Below are positions 1 through 7,770 of a stretch of 10,923 bases of DNA, piece after piece; the first letter of the stretch is position 1; every line of letters starts with the position of its first letter. The DNA comes from Ruminococcaceae bacterium UBA1691 (lineage in GTDB: Bacteria; Bacillota; Clostridia; Oscillospirales; Acutalibacteraceae), in assembly GCA_002320555.1 (NCBI GenBank), contig DCJV01000041.1:4985-15907 (forward strand). The letters are read 5' to 3'. A program made the translations under genes and the position numbers. A model generated the notes under the pieces. It was not told the origin of the DNA, made no database searches, and saw only the letters and a list, made by a program, of their open reading frames with translations.

Positions 1-492
1 GATATCGTTGTATCGGCTCTGCTGGTGATCTTTGTAATTTTCACCTTCCTGTTCCGCTTGGTCGGCGTGGAGGGGCAGTCCATGGTGCCGACGCTGCAGG
101 AAAGTAACCGCCTGCTGGTATCGAGCAGCCAGTATGTGCCGCAGTACAAGGATATTGTGATTATTACGCAGCCGAATATCTTCCACGAGCCGATTGTCAA
201 GCGCGTGATTGCCACGGAAGGTCAGAAGGTAGATATCGATTTTGAAAAGGGGATCGTCTATGTCGATGACAAAGCGCTCGACGAGCCCTATGTCAATGCG
301 CCGACGCTGACGAAGGAGGGCGTGGAATTTCCGGTCACCGTCCCTGCGGGTCATATCTTTGTGATGGGCGATAACCGCAACTGGTCGACCGACAGCCGTT
401 CGCCTGATATCGGATTCATCGATGCGCGCTATGTGCTGGGCAAGGTGGAGGGCCGGATCACGCCGCTGGGGCACTGGTCGGTATATGACTGA
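1..492 (+). CDS. lepB: Signal peptidase I, 5' end cut by window edge
   Basis: Type I signal peptidase (family S26), which removes signal peptides from exported proteins on the outer face of the cytoplasmic membrane. The frame is open from base 1 and ends at TGA 490-492, giving 163 residues. The start and the cytoplasmic N-terminus lie outside the window. The fragment opens with the end of a hydrophobic membrane segment (residues 2-22), followed directly by the box GQSMVPTL with the nucleophile Ser27. The general base is Lys67 in VKRVIATEG. The third conserved box, GDNRNWSTDSR, is complete near the C-terminus, so the catalytic Ser/Lys dyad is intact. A GTG at position 25 could be mistaken for a start, but it lies inside the membrane helix. 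The next gene, ylqF, follows after 31 bp, the common Firmicutes order rplS-lepB-ylqF-rnhB. Identification is firm; only the N-terminus is missing. Confidence 0.95.
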   Translation, partial: DIVVSALLVIFVIFTFLFRLVGVEGQSMVPTLQESNRLLVSSSQYVPQYKDIVIITQPNIFHEPIVKRVIATEGQKVDIDFEKGIVYVDDKALDEPYVNAPTLTKEGVEFPVTVPAGHIFVMGDNRNWSTDSRSPDIGFIDARYVLGKVEGRITPLGHWSVYD

Positions 493-523
493 GCAGCACT
501 GGAAAAGGTAAAGGTATCGATTT

Positions 524-1402
524 ATGAGCGATTTTCAAAAGCAGACCGTTCAGTGGTTTCCCGGCCATATGGCCAAAACACGGCGGCAGATCAAGGAAAG
601 CCTGCCCCTTGTGGATGCGGTGACCGAGCTGCTTGACGCGCGGGTCCCCTTGAGCAGCCGCAATCCAGAGCTCAATGAGCTGATTGCCAATAAGCCGCAT
701 ATCGTACTGCTCAACAAGTGCGATATGGCGGATGAGGCGGCCTCACGCCGTTGGAAAGCATGGTTCGACGGTCGGGGCACGCCCGCTCTGGCGGTGGACT
801 GCCGCTCCGGGCGCGGGTTGAACGCCTATGGCGAAACGGTGCGCAAGCTTCTGCAGGATAAAATCCAGTCGAATATTGAAAAGGGGATGCCGGGCCGCGC
901 GCTGCGCATGATGGTCGTCGGGATTCCGAACACGGGCAAGTCCTCTTTCATCAACCGGATGGCGGGCCGCAGCCGCGCGAAGGTGGCGGATAAGCCCGGC
1001 GTAACCCGGCAAAACCAGTGGTTTGCAATCGGTGGCGGGATCGAGCTGCTCGACACGCCCGGCGTGCTCTGGCCGAAGTTTGACGACCCGGAGGTTGGAA
1101 CCCGTCTGGCCTTTATCGGCTCAGTCAAGGACGAGGTCGTCGATGTGGAAACGCTCGCGGTCAGGCTGCTCGCCGTGCTGGGCGCGCAGTATCGGGACCG
1201 GCTGTGCGATCGGTATAAGCTGGATGAGGCAGCTGTTGCGGAATGCGGGCCCTATGAGCTGCTGGAGCTGATCGGCCGTAAGCGCGGCATGCTTGTGCGT
1301 GGCGGCGAAATCGACACGGAGCGGGCGAGCGCCATGCTGCTGGACGAATACCGCGCAGGCCGGCTGGGGCGTATTACACTGGAGTTCCCGCCAGGGGCCT
1401 GA
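524..1402 (+). CDS. ylqF: Ribosome biogenesis GTPase YlqF/RbgA
   Basis: Circularly permuted GTPase that takes part in late assembly of the 50S ribosomal subunit (RbgA in Bacillus subtilis). The 292-residue length is normal for the family. GTPase motifs occur in permuted order: G4 NKCD at residues 64-67, a G5-like segment near 94-98, the P-loop GIPNTGKS at 133-140, G2 Thr161 in KPGVT, and G3 DTPG at 177-180. The N-terminal WFPGHMAK box (11-18) is a hallmark of this family. The C-terminal ~90 residues correspond to the helical RNA-binding domain. ATG 524 is preceded by AAGGT at 511-515 with 8-nt spacing. The gene lies 31 bp after lepB and is probably co-transcribed with it. A 7-bp GC-rich hairpin follows 52 bp after the stop. 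Nothing is missing or odd. Confidence 0.96.
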   Translation: MSDFQKQTVQWFPGHMAKTRRQIKESLPLVDAVTELLDARVPLSSRNPELNELIANKPHIVLLNKCDMADEAASRRWKAWFDGRGTPALAVDCRSGRGLNAYGETVRKLLQDKIQSNIEKGMPGRALRMMVVGIPNTGKSSFINRMAGRSRAKVADKPGVTRQNQWFAIGGGIELLDTPGVLWPKFDDPEVGTRLAFIGSVKDEVVDVETLAVRLLAVLGAQYRDRLCDRYKLDEAAVAECGPYELLELIGRKRGMLVRGGEIDTERASAMLLDEYRAGRLGRITLEFPPGA

Positions 1403-1454
1403 GAAAGGCCGCGGCAGGAAAGTTTACGAAAAGATCAAAAATTGGATAAAAGCA

Positions 1455-1482
1455 GGCCGGCGGATCACTGCCGGCCATTTTA
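1455..1482 (+). terminator. Possible intrinsic terminator between ylqF and rnhB
   Basis: A perfect 7-bp stem, GGCCGGC (1455-1461) with GCCGGCC (1470-1476), closes an 8-nt loop and is followed by ATTTTAC. A TAAAA just upstream could pair with TTTTA after the stem across a small internal loop, so the hairpin could act on either strand. The U-run has only four residues, so this may be a leaky terminator or an attenuating stem inside the ylqF-rnhB operon. Confidence 0.45.
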
Positions 1483-1518
1483 CATAAAGAAGGCATTCGT
1501 GAAGGAAAGAGGATCGGA

Positions 1519-2136
1519 ATGGAAGAAATCAACTGGTACTTATACGAAGAGGAGGCCGCGGCGGAAGGCTTTTCCTGCGTGTGCGGCATCGATGAGGCGG
1601 GCCGGGGGCCGCTGGCAGGCCCCGTTTTTGCCGCCTGCGTCGTGCTGCGCCCGGGAGAGGAAATTGCAGGGCTCAATGATTCCAAAAAGCTCAGCGAGAA
1701 AAAACGGGAGCTTCTGTTCGATGAGATCACTGCCCGCGCAGCGGACTATTCGATTGCGATGGCGAGCGAACAGGAGATTGACGAAATCAATATTTTACAG
1801 GCGACTTTTCTCGCCATGCGCAGGGCGTTTAACGATCTGCATACAAAGCCGGACCTCGCGCTCATCGACGGCAACCGTGCCCCCGGTTTGGAAGTGGCGG
1901 AGCGCACGATCGTCAAGGGGGATGCAAAGTCCGCCTCGATTGCAGCGGCTTCCATTCTCGCCAAGGTCAGCCGTGACCGCTACCTGTACGATCTTGACCG
2001 CAGGTACCCCCAGTACCAGTTTGCAAAACATAAGGGCTATGGGACGAAGCTGCATTATGAGATGCTCGCACAATACGGAATTTCTCCAGTGCATAGAAGG
2101 ACCTTTTTGAAGAATCTGGAACGCCATAGAACGTAA
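1519..2136 (+). CDS. rnhB: Ribonuclease HII
   Basis: RNase HII cleaves the RNA strand of RNA-DNA hybrids and nicks 5' of single ribonucleotides in DNA, starting ribonucleotide excision repair in the cytoplasm. The 205-residue protein is slightly short but within the family range. The signature GIDEAGRGPLAGPV (residues 23-36) supplies the catalytic pair Asp25-Glu26. Asp117 in LIDGNR and Asp135 in VKGDAKS complete the metal-binding set, with spacings identical to E. coli RNase HII (D16, E17, D108, D126). The segment SIAAASILAKVSRD (140-153) is also diagnostic. ATG 1519 has an AGAGGA-type ribosome binding site at 1508-1513. It lies 116 bp after ylqF with a hairpin between, so it may be partly independent. 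The neighbouring yraN gene is a frequent partner of rnhB across bacteria. Confidence 0.96.
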   Translation: MEEINWYLYEEEAAAEGFSCVCGIDEAGRGPLAGPVFAACVVLRPGEEIAGLNDSKKLSEKKRELLFDEITARAADYSIAMASEQEIDEINILQATFLAMRRAFNDLHTKPDLALIDGNRAPGLEVAERTIVKGDAKSASIAAASILAKVSRDRYLYDLDRRYPQYQFAKHKGYGTKLHYEMLAQYGISPVHRRTFLKNLERHRT

Positions 2137-2208
2137 CCGGCGGCTTCGTCTGCCAATCCATTGGAAAGAACGCTATTGTGCGGCTTTTTTCATAAGGAGG
2201 CTTTCGTT

Positions 2209-2580
2209 ATGACCCGGAATCCATCCGGCCCGCTCGGCGAGCGTGCCTGCGCGCAGCATCTGCGGAAAAAAGGCTACCGGATCCTGGATGCCGATTATCG
2301 CACCCGATTCGGCGAAATCGACATGATCGCGGAGAAGGGGCCATATATTGTATTTGTCGAGGTGAAAACACGCGGCCCGCAGGCGATCGCTTCCCCTATG
2401 GAAGCGGTTACACCCGCCAAGCAGCAGAAGCTGGTGCGCACTGCATCCCTGTATCTTTCCACGCATCCGTGCACACTGCAGCCACGCTTTGATGTGATGG
2501 AGGTGGAGATGACCGCACAGGGGACGGTGCGGAAAATCCGCCATCTAAAAAACGCCTTTGACGCACAGGATTACGGATAA
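2209..2580 (+). CDS. yraN: YraN/UPF0102 family nuclease-fold protein
   Basis: A 123-residue member of the UPF0102 (YraN) family. These proteins have a predicted restriction-endonuclease-like PD-(D/E)XK fold, and their biological role is unsettled. Visible family marks are GPLGERACAQHL near the N-terminus (residues 7-18), GEIDMI (35-40) with the putative catalytic Asp38, and FVEVKTR (49-55) with Glu51 and Lys53. A PRFDV segment follows at 92-96. I chose ATG 2209 because AAGGAGG at 2194-2200 sits 8 nt upstream. An in-frame TTG at 2161 would add 16 residues but would put this ribosome binding site inside the gene. It lies 72 bp after rnhB, and the adjacency is widespread, which hints at nucleic-acid processing. 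Whether this protein is catalytically active cannot be told from the sequence. Confidence 0.92.
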   Translation: MTRNPSGPLGERACAQHLRKKGYRILDADYRTRFGEIDMIAEKGPYIVFVEVKTRGPQAIASPMEAVTPAKQQKLVRTASLYLSTHPCTLQPRFDVMEVEMTAQGTVRKIRHLKNAFDAQDYG

Positions 2581-2595
2581 GCGGGAGGAATGCAC

Positions 2596-3549
2596 ATGCG
2601 GCTCTTTGACTTGCACTGCGATACCGCGGGCGAATGCTGGAAACAGAACAAAGATCTTTTTGAAAACGACCTGCACCTTTCTCTGAAAAGGAGCGGCGCT
2701 TATGCGCCGTGGCGCCAAGTCTTTGCCATTTTTATCCCTGATACCTGCCGCGGGGAAGCGGCGTGGGATTATTTCCGGCAGGCATATGCATATTTTTCGG
2801 ATCAGCTCGAAAAACACAGCGATGTGGTTTCCCTGTGCTGCACAGCCGGCGATATGGCCAGGGCGGAACGGGAGGGGAAATGCGCGGCCATCCTCGCAGT
2901 GGAGGGCGGGGCGGTGCTTGGTGGAGCACTTTCCCGCATCCGGGAGCTCTATGATCTGGGCGTTCGGCTGATGACGCTCACCTGGAACGGGGAAAACGAG
3001 CTCGGCTGCGGCTGCGGCAAACGGTTCGCAGGCGGCCTGACGCAGTTCGGCAGGGAGGCAGTCAGGGAGATGGAGCGCGTCGGCATGGCGGTGGACGTAT
3101 CGCATCTGAGCCGGCGTGGCTTCTACCATGTAGCCCAAATAGCGGAACGGCCCTTCCTTGCATCGCATTCAAACTGCGATGCAGTGTACCGCCATCCCCG
3201 CAGCTTGACGGACCGGCAGATCAGCTGCGTGGTATCGCACGGCGGACTGATCGGTGTAAATCTTTACAAATCCTTTCTCGGCAAGCCGGGCGACGCGGGC
3301 TTTGCGGCAGCTTACCGCCATATCGCGCACCTTCTGGAGCGCGGCGCGGAAACCGCAATGGCGCTCGGCAGCGATTTCGACGGCTGTGAGATGGATCCGG
3401 CCTTTGCAGGAATCGAGAAGCTGCAGACTTTTCAGGCCTACCTCTTGGAGCGGGGACTGCCGGTAGAACAGGCCGATGCGCTTTTTTATAAAAATGCCGA
3501 GAAATTTTTCCAAAACCTTTTACAGCCGCAGACGGATATGTTAAAATAA
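2596..3549 (+). CDS. M19-family membrane dipeptidase homologue
   Basis: Zinc-dependent dipeptidase of family M19 (renal dipeptidase type), 317 residues, a normal size for bacterial members. These enzymes hydrolyse dipeptides, sometimes including D-amino-acid forms; the substrate here is unknown. The binuclear metal site is visible: His7 and Asp9 in FDLHCDT, Glu103 in LAVEGG, His170 in DVSHLS and His191 in LASHSN. The catalytic-region Asp260 lies in GSDFDG. HPRSLTD (200-206) fits the substrate-binding segment. I see no signal peptide or membrane segment, so a cytoplasmic location is likely despite the family name. ATG 2596 is preferred over ATG 2590 because GGGAGG at 2583-2588 sits 7 nt from the former and only 1 nt from the latter. 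It follows yraN by 15 bp, so the two are probably co-transcribed. thrC begins 56 bp downstream. Confidence 0.93.
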   Translation: MRLFDLHCDTAGECWKQNKDLFENDLHLSLKRSGAYAPWRQVFAIFIPDTCRGEAAWDYFRQAYAYFSDQLEKHSDVVSLCCTAGDMARAEREGKCAAILAVEGGAVLGGALSRIRELYDLGVRLMTLTWNGENELGCGCGKRFAGGLTQFGREAVREMERVGMAVDVSHLSRRGFYHVAQIAERPFLASHSNCDAVYRHPRSLTDRQISCVVSHGGLIGVNLYKSFLGKPGDAGFAAAYRHIAHLLERGAETAMALGSDFDGCEMDPAFAGIEKLQTFQAYLLERGLPVEQADALFYKNAEKFFQNLLQPQTDMLK

Positions 3550-3605
3550 ATGATCATGGGTGATTATCAACAATTAAAAGAAAGCAAATAAAGGGGTTTA
3601 AAACG

Positions 3606-5108
3606 ATGCTGTACACGAGCACAAGGGATAAAAACGTCCATGTTTCTTCCGCGCAGGCCATCGCGCAGGGCATATCTGCCGAGGGCGGCCTGTTTGTCCC
3701 GGAGGACATTCCAAAGCTTTCGCTGGACCAGATTGCCATGCTTGCAAAGCTTGATTATATCGAACGTGCTAAAGCGGTTTTGTCGCTGTACTTAACGGAT
3801 TTCACGCCGGAAGAGCTGGATCAGTGCGTGCGCGGTGCCTATGCACCGGGCAAGTTCAGCTCTCCCAAGGTTGCGCCCATCGCGCATCTGTCCGACAATA
3901 TCCATATGCTGGAGTTGTGGCGAGGGCCGACCTGCGCTTTTAAAGATATGGCGCTTCAGCTCTTGCCGCATCTGCTCACCGTGGCTGCCTCCAAGACGGC
4001 TGAGGGTAAGACCATTGTCATTCTGGTCGCCACCTCCGGCGATACGGGCAAGGCGGCGCTCGAGGGCTTTAAAGATGTGCCCAATACAAAGATTCTCGTC
4101 TTTTATCCAGACGAGGGCGTAAGCCCCATGCAAAAGCTGCAAATGACGACACAGGAGGGGGAAAACGTCGGCGTTTGTGCGATCCGCGGCAATTTCGATG
4201 ATGCGCAAACCGGCGTCAAGGCGATCTTCACAGACCCGGCCATTGCCGCACGGCTTGCGGAAAAGAACATGATGTTTTCCTCCGCCAACTCGATCAATTG
4301 GGGCCGCCTCGTCCCGCAGATCGTCTATTATATCTCTGCCTACTGCGATCTTCTCAACGAAGGCTCCATTGCGCTCGGCGACAAAATCAACGTGGTCGTT
4401 CCGACGGGTAATTTTGGCAATATTTTGGCGGCTTACTATGCGCGCAGAATGGGCCTTCCGATCAAGAAGCTGGTCTGCGCCTCCAATGCGAACAATGTCC
4501 TGACGGACTTCCTTCAGACGGGCCGCTATGACCGTAACCGTAGCTTTTTCACCACCATGTCGCCCTCCATGGATATCCTGATCTCCAGCAATCTGGAGCG
4601 GTTGCTCTTCGATTTATGCGAACGTGACGACGGCCAAGTGCGCACATGGATGGATAGCCTGAAAGCGGGCGGCTGCTACGATGTGGGCAAGCCGATCCTC
4701 AGCAAGCTCAAGACGCTCTTCGACGCCGGCTGCTGCAATGATGGCCGCACGAAGACGACCATCCGGGAGACCTATCATCATACGCATTACCTGTGCGATA
4801 CACACACGGCGGTGGCTGTGGATGTATGTAAGCAATACCTGCTGCGCACCGGGGACAATACGCCGATGCTGATCGTTTCGACGGCCAACCCCTTCAAATT
4901 TTCCGCGAGTGTGCTGTCCGCAGTGAAAAACGGGCAGGCGGAGAGTGCTGACGAATTCGGCATGGTGCAGGAGCTCTCTGAGCTGACCGGGGAAAAGGTG
5001 CCGGTGCAGCTGGCGAACCTTGCGCAGAAAAAGCAGCGCTTCAAGCAGGTCTGCGAGCGGGAAAACATGAAAGACGTTGTCTATGAGATGCTTGGAATTC
5101 ACGAATAA
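3606..5108 (+). CDS. thrC: Threonine synthase
   Basis: Pyridoxal-phosphate enzyme that converts O-phosphohomoserine to threonine, the last step of the threonine branch of aspartate-family amino acid synthesis. At 500 residues it matches the long class of threonine synthases rather than the ~350-residue Bacillus type. The N-terminal segment MLYTSTRD with GLFVPE (29-34) is typical of this class. The cofactor lysine is Lys113 in GPTCAFKDMA. The phosphate-binding loops are SGDTGKA (144-150) and PTGNFGN (266-272). AAGGGG at 3591-3596 sits 9 nt before ATG 3606. The 56-bp gap after the dipeptidase gene shows no clear promoter. A 12-bp hairpin follows 21 bp after the stop. No leader peptide or T-box is visible upstream, so regulation by threonine is not evident here. 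The other threonine-pathway genes are not in the window. Confidence 0.96.
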   Translation: MLYTSTRDKNVHVSSAQAIAQGISAEGGLFVPEDIPKLSLDQIAMLAKLDYIERAKAVLSLYLTDFTPEELDQCVRGAYAPGKFSSPKVAPIAHLSDNIHMLELWRGPTCAFKDMALQLLPHLLTVAASKTAEGKTIVILVATSGDTGKAALEGFKDVPNTKILVFYPDEGVSPMQKLQMTTQEGENVGVCAIRGNFDDAQTGVKAIFTDPAIAARLAEKNMMFSSANSINWGRLVPQIVYYISAYCDLLNEGSIALGDKINVVVPTGNFGNILAAYYARRMGLPIKKLVCASNANNVLTDFLQTGRYDRNRSFFTTMSPSMDILISSNLERLLFDLCERDDGQVRTWMDSLKAGGCYDVGKPILSKLKTLFDAGCCNDGRTKTTIRETYHHTHYLCDTHTAVAVDVCKQYLLRTGDNTPMLIVSTANPFKFSASVLSAVKNGQAESADEFGMVQELSELTGEKVPVQLANLAQKKQRFKQVCERENMKDVVYEMLGIHE

Positions 5109-5129
5109 CAGGCGCATGATTTGAGATAA

Positions 5130-5172
5130 GGCTGCTGCAAATCCTTTGCAGCAGCCTCGCGCGCTCTTTTTT
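5130..5172 (+). terminator. Intrinsic terminator after thrC
   Basis: A perfect 12-bp stem, GGCTGCTGCAAA (5130-5141) with TTTGCAGCAGCC (5145-5156), has a 3-nt loop. A T6 run lies at 5167-5172, about 10 nt beyond the stem, which is farther than usual. It sits between convergent genes (thrC on plus, the small Cys-rich gene on minus) and may stop transcription from both sides. A related hairpin occurs before clpP. Confidence 0.7.
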
Positions 5173-5178
5173 AGCATT

Positions 5179-5355
5179 TTACTGCATGCCATTATCCGGC
5201 TCATAGGTCGCACACTCCGTCTCGGACGAACAGCACGCGTTGCGCGGCCCGACTTCGATCTTGCCGGCCATGCACTTCGTATGGCCATCATGGTATACGC
5301 AGCTTGTGACGCTGCAGGAGATATCGCTGATTTCCCTGATGTGTTCCTTGCCCAT
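5179..5355 (-). CDS. Small Cys-rich DUF1540-like protein
   Basis: A 58-residue minus-strand protein that resembles the DUF1540 domain found in many Clostridia; its function is unknown. Six cysteines occur at residues 14, 19, 28, 41, 42 and 48, within the recognisable pattern CSVTSCVYHD, then C.A..I.VG, then SETECATY. A spacing of this kind suggests a small metal-binding knuckle, but that is inference. There is no signal peptide or membrane segment. The start is well set: AAAGGAGG (complement of 5363-5370) lies 7 nt before ATG at 5355-5353. A longer reading from 5409 would place this site inside the gene. Its 3' end converges on thrC with the 5130-5172 hairpin between, and its 5' end diverges from the metallophosphoesterase gene. 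A small GGCGC/GCGCC hairpin lies directly upstream of the ribosome binding site. Confidence 0.85.
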   Translation of the reverse strand: MGKEHIREISDISCSVTSCVYHDGHTKCMAGKIEVGPRNACCSSETECATYEPDNGMQ

Positions 5356-5483
5356 CGTAACGCCTCCTTTCACGGCGCTTTTTGCGCCCGGTTTTAGCAT
5401 TTGCATCATTTGCTTTTCTATGCGGTGGCAAACGGGGGAAAAATAAAAATCTGATTGCTAAAAATTATCAGGAGGAAAATAAG

Positions 5484-6218
5484 ATGTCGCTTTTTGCCAT
5501 TGCGGATACGCATTTGTCTCTGGCTGCGGATAAATCGATGGAGATTTTTTCCGGCTGGAAGGATTATGTGACGCGCCTAGAGACAAATTGGCGCGCCGTG
5601 GTGGGCGAAGAGGACACGGTCGTGATTGCGGGGGACGTTTCATGGGGAATGTCGCTTCAGGGAGCGCTCCGGGATTTTCAGTTTCTGGATACGCTTCCCG
5701 GGAAAAAGCTCCTGCTCAAGGGAAATCACGATTACTGGTGGTCAACGCGCCGCAAGATGGATCTCTTTTTTGAAGAGCACGGGCTGACTTCGCTGCGCAT
5801 CGTCCACAATGACGCGTGCCTGGTGGGCGGCGTTGCCGTATGCGGTACGCGCGGCTGGTTTTTTGACGCAGAGGAAGACGCCGACAAAAAGGTCGTCCTG
5901 CGCGAGGCGGGCAGGCTGCGCGCATCTATTCAGGCCGCCAGGGCGTTCGGCGGCGAGCCCGTCGTATTTTTGCACTATCCGCCGCTGACGCAGGGTGCGC
6001 GGTGTGAGGAAATCTTGCAGGTCCTTGTGGAAGAGGAGATACACCGCTGCTATTACGGCCATCTGCACGGACCGGCGACACGCGCGGCAGTAACAGGCGA
6101 ACGGGAGGGCATTCGGTTTTCCCTGATTTCGGCCGATTATTTGAATTTTTGCCCGAGGCTGGTATCCCCTTCGACGGCTGGACAAAGAGCAGAGAATCTT
6201 TCGCAGGAATCGCTTTGA
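5484..6218 (+). CDS. Calcineurin-like metallophosphoesterase (predicted phosphohydrolase)
   Basis: A 244-residue protein of the calcineurin-like phosphoesterase superfamily, resembling the stand-alone predicted phosphohydrolases of COG1768. The five metal-binding blocks appear in order: Asp8 and His10 in ADTHLS, Asp51 in IAGDVSWG, Asn81-His82 in KGNHDYWW, His164 in FLHYPP, and His193 and His195 in YGHLHG. A dimetal active site is therefore intact; the substrate cannot be told. There is no signal peptide, so it should be cytoplasmic. ATG 5484 follows AGGAGG at 5470-5475 with 8-nt spacing. An in-frame ATG at 5382 would add 34 unlikely residues that overlap the upstream region of the divergent small gene. 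The gene stands alone, with a 128-bp divergent spacer before it and the tig promoter region after it. I saw no clear terminator at its end. Confidence 0.92.
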   Translation: MSLFAIADTHLSLAADKSMEIFSGWKDYVTRLETNWRAVVGEEDTVVIAGDVSWGMSLQGALRDFQFLDTLPGKKLLLKGNHDYWWSTRRKMDLFFEEHGLTSLRIVHNDACLVGGVAVCGTRGWFFDAEEDADKKVVLREAGRLRASIQAARAFGGEPVVFLHYPPLTQGARCEEILQVLVEEEIHRCYYGHLHGPATRAAVTGEREGIRFSLISADYLNFCPRLVSPSTAGQRAENLSQESL

Positions 6219-6313
6219 ACCGGATTCCGGAAAGAAGAAAAAATGGATTGCTGCTGATGACGGGAGAGGCATCCGGAGATGGCACGGACGATTCATGAAG
6301 AATCTGTAAAGAA

Positions 6314-6340
6314 TTTCAGTTTTTCAAAAAAAACTGGAAA
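6314..6340. repeat. Imperfect inverted repeat overlapping the tig -35 region
   Basis: TTTCAGTTTTT (6314-6324) mirrors AAAAACTGGAAA (6329-6340), with one extra C/G base pair step in the right arm. The right arm covers the candidate -35 hexamer TGGAAA of the tig promoter. It may be an operator, or an A/T-rich element that helps RNA polymerase bind. It has no U-run on the plus strand, so it is a poor terminator for the upstream gene. Confidence 0.45.
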
Positions 6341-6363
6341 TCGGCGCAGGTATCTGCTATAAT
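6335..6363 (+). promoter_or_regulatory. Extended -10 promoter for tig
   Basis: A perfect TATAAT lies at 6358-6363 with TG one base upstream (6355-6356), making an extended -10. TGGAAA at 6335-6340 matches four of six -35 positions at the ideal 17-bp spacing. The predicted start near 6370 gives a leader of about 36 nt before the tig ATG at 6406. No CtsR heptad repeats or CIRCE element are visible, which suggests vegetative sigma-A transcription. Confidence 0.75.
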
Positions 6364-6405
6364 AGCTTAGTTAAACTGCAACAGATGTACAGGAGGAAAA
6401 ATAAG

Positions 6406-7770
6406 ATGAGTTTAAAAGCAGCGACCGAGTTGGAAGAGGCCGGTGTATACGAACTGGAAGTAACGGTTGATGCCGCAACGTTTGACGACGCTGTCAACAA
6501 AGCGTATCTCAAGCAGAAAAAGAATATTACCGTGCACGGCTTCCGCAAGGGCAAGGCTCCCCGCGCCTTCATTGAGCGCGTCTATGGCCCTGAGGTCTTT
6601 TATGAGGACGCCATCGAGATCGTCTACCCGCAGGCGGTCAGGGAGGCTGTGGAAGAATCCGGCCTGAAAACGGTTTACGAGCCCTATGATCCTAAAGTAG
6701 AGGAAATGGGCAAGGACGGTGCCGTCATCAAGGTGAAGGTTGCTGTGAAGCCTAAGGTGGAGCTCGGCGAATATAAAGGCCTGGAGGCCGAGAAAGCGGC
6801 TGTCGAGGTCAAGGACGAAGAGGTCGACGAGGAAATCGGGAAGATGCGCGAGCGCAACGCCCGTTACATCAGTGTGGAGGATCGTGCTGCACAGGACGGC
6901 GATATGGCTGTGATCGATTTCGAGGGCTTTGTCGACGGCGTCGCCTTCGAGGGCGGCAAGGGCGAGAATTACGACCTGACGCTCGGCTCCCACCAGTTCA
7001 TCCCGGGCTTTGAGGAGCAGGTGGTCGGCCACAATGCGGGCGAGGAGTTTGAAATCAACGTTACCTTCCCGGAGGAATATGCCGAGGAGCTCAAGGGCAA
7101 GGACGCCACCTTCAAGATCAAGCTCCATGAGATCAAGCAGAAGGAGCTGCCGGCGCTCGACGACGAGTTTGTCAAGGATGTCAGCGAGTTTGACACGCTT
7201 GACGAGCTGAAGGCAGATACCAAGAAAAAGATGCTTGAGCACAAGCAGGAGCATGCGGACGAGGACTTCGAGCACGCGCTGCTCGATCAGCTTCCCGCTC
7301 TGGTGACAGCGGAAATCCCGCAGCTGATGTTTGACCGTGCCGCGCAGGAGGAATTTGACGAGTTCAATTACCGCCTGCAGTCCCAGGGGATCGATTTTGA
7401 TACGTATCTCAATTATACCGGCATGGAGCGCGATGCGATGATGTCCATGTACCGCGAGCAGGCCGAGACCAATGTCAAGACCCGCCTTGCGCTGGAAAAA
7501 ATCGTGGAGCTTGAGAAGATTGAACCCGCTGAGGATGAGATCGAGGCGGAGTATGCAAAGCTCGCTGAGACCTACAAGATGGATGTCGATAAGATCAAGG
7601 GCGTAATTCCCGCCGCAGACATCACGGCGAACCTTGCTGCGCACAAGGCGATCGACTTCCTCAAGAAGAATGCCGTTGCCAAGAAAAAGAAGGCGACCCA
7701 CAAGAAGAAGGCTGCTTCCGGGGAGAAGCCTGCAGAGGAGCAGAAGGCGGAAGAGAAGGAAGCGGAATAA
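6406..7770 (+). CDS. tig: Trigger factor, ribosome-associated chaperone
   Basis: Trigger factor binds the ribosome near the peptide exit tunnel, shields nascent chains, and has peptidyl-prolyl isomerase activity. The 454-residue protein shows the three-domain plan. The N-terminal ribosome-binding domain carries the signature GFRKGKAP (residues 45-52). The FKBP-like isomerase domain runs from about 165 to 244, with DFEGFVDG, IPGFEE and FPEEY. The helical C-terminal chaperone domain follows. The last ~30 residues are a charged tail rich in Lys, Ala and Glu (KKKKATHKKKAA then EEQKAEEKEAE), longer than in E. coli and probably unstructured. ATG 6406 follows AGGAGG at 6391-6396 with 9-nt spacing; an in-frame ATG at 6385 would put this site inside the gene. 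The gene has its own promoter and is followed by clpP and clpX, a common bacterial order. Confidence 0.97.
   Translation: MSLKAATELEEAGVYELEVTVDAATFDDAVNKAYLKQKKNITVHGFRKGKAPRAFIERVYGPEVFYEDAIEIVYPQAVREAVEESGLKTVYEPYDPKVEEMGKDGAVIKVKVAVKPKVELGEYKGLEAEKAAVEVKDEEVDEEIGKMRERNARYISVEDRAAQDGDMAVIDFEGFVDGVAFEGGKGENYDLTLGSHQFIPGFEEQVVGHNAGEEFEINVTFPEEYAEELKGKDATFKIKLHEIKQKELPALDDEFVKDVSEFDTLDELKADTKKKMLEHKQEHADEDFEHALLDQLPALVTAEIPQLMFDRAAQEEFDEFNYRLQSQGIDFDTYLNYTGMERDAMMSMYREQAETNVKTRLALEKIVELEKIEPAEDEIEAEYAKLAETYKMDVDKIKGVIPAADITANLAAHKAIDFLKKNAVAKKKKATHKKKAASGEKPAEEQKAEEKEAE

Noticed and set aside
1442..2110. A 222-codon plus-strand frame overlapping rnhB
   Set aside because: It is Arg/Ser-rich, out of frame with the intact RNase HII carrying all catalytic residues, and has no recognisable motif.
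2137..2208. Terminator between rnhB and yraN (T6 at 2185-2190)
   Set aside because: Only a 3-bp CGC/GCG stem precedes the T-run; the pairing is too weak.
2545..3168. A 207-codon minus-strand frame opposite the dipeptidase gene
   Set aside because: It has no ribosome binding site or family motif, and the opposite strand has a complete M19 metal site.
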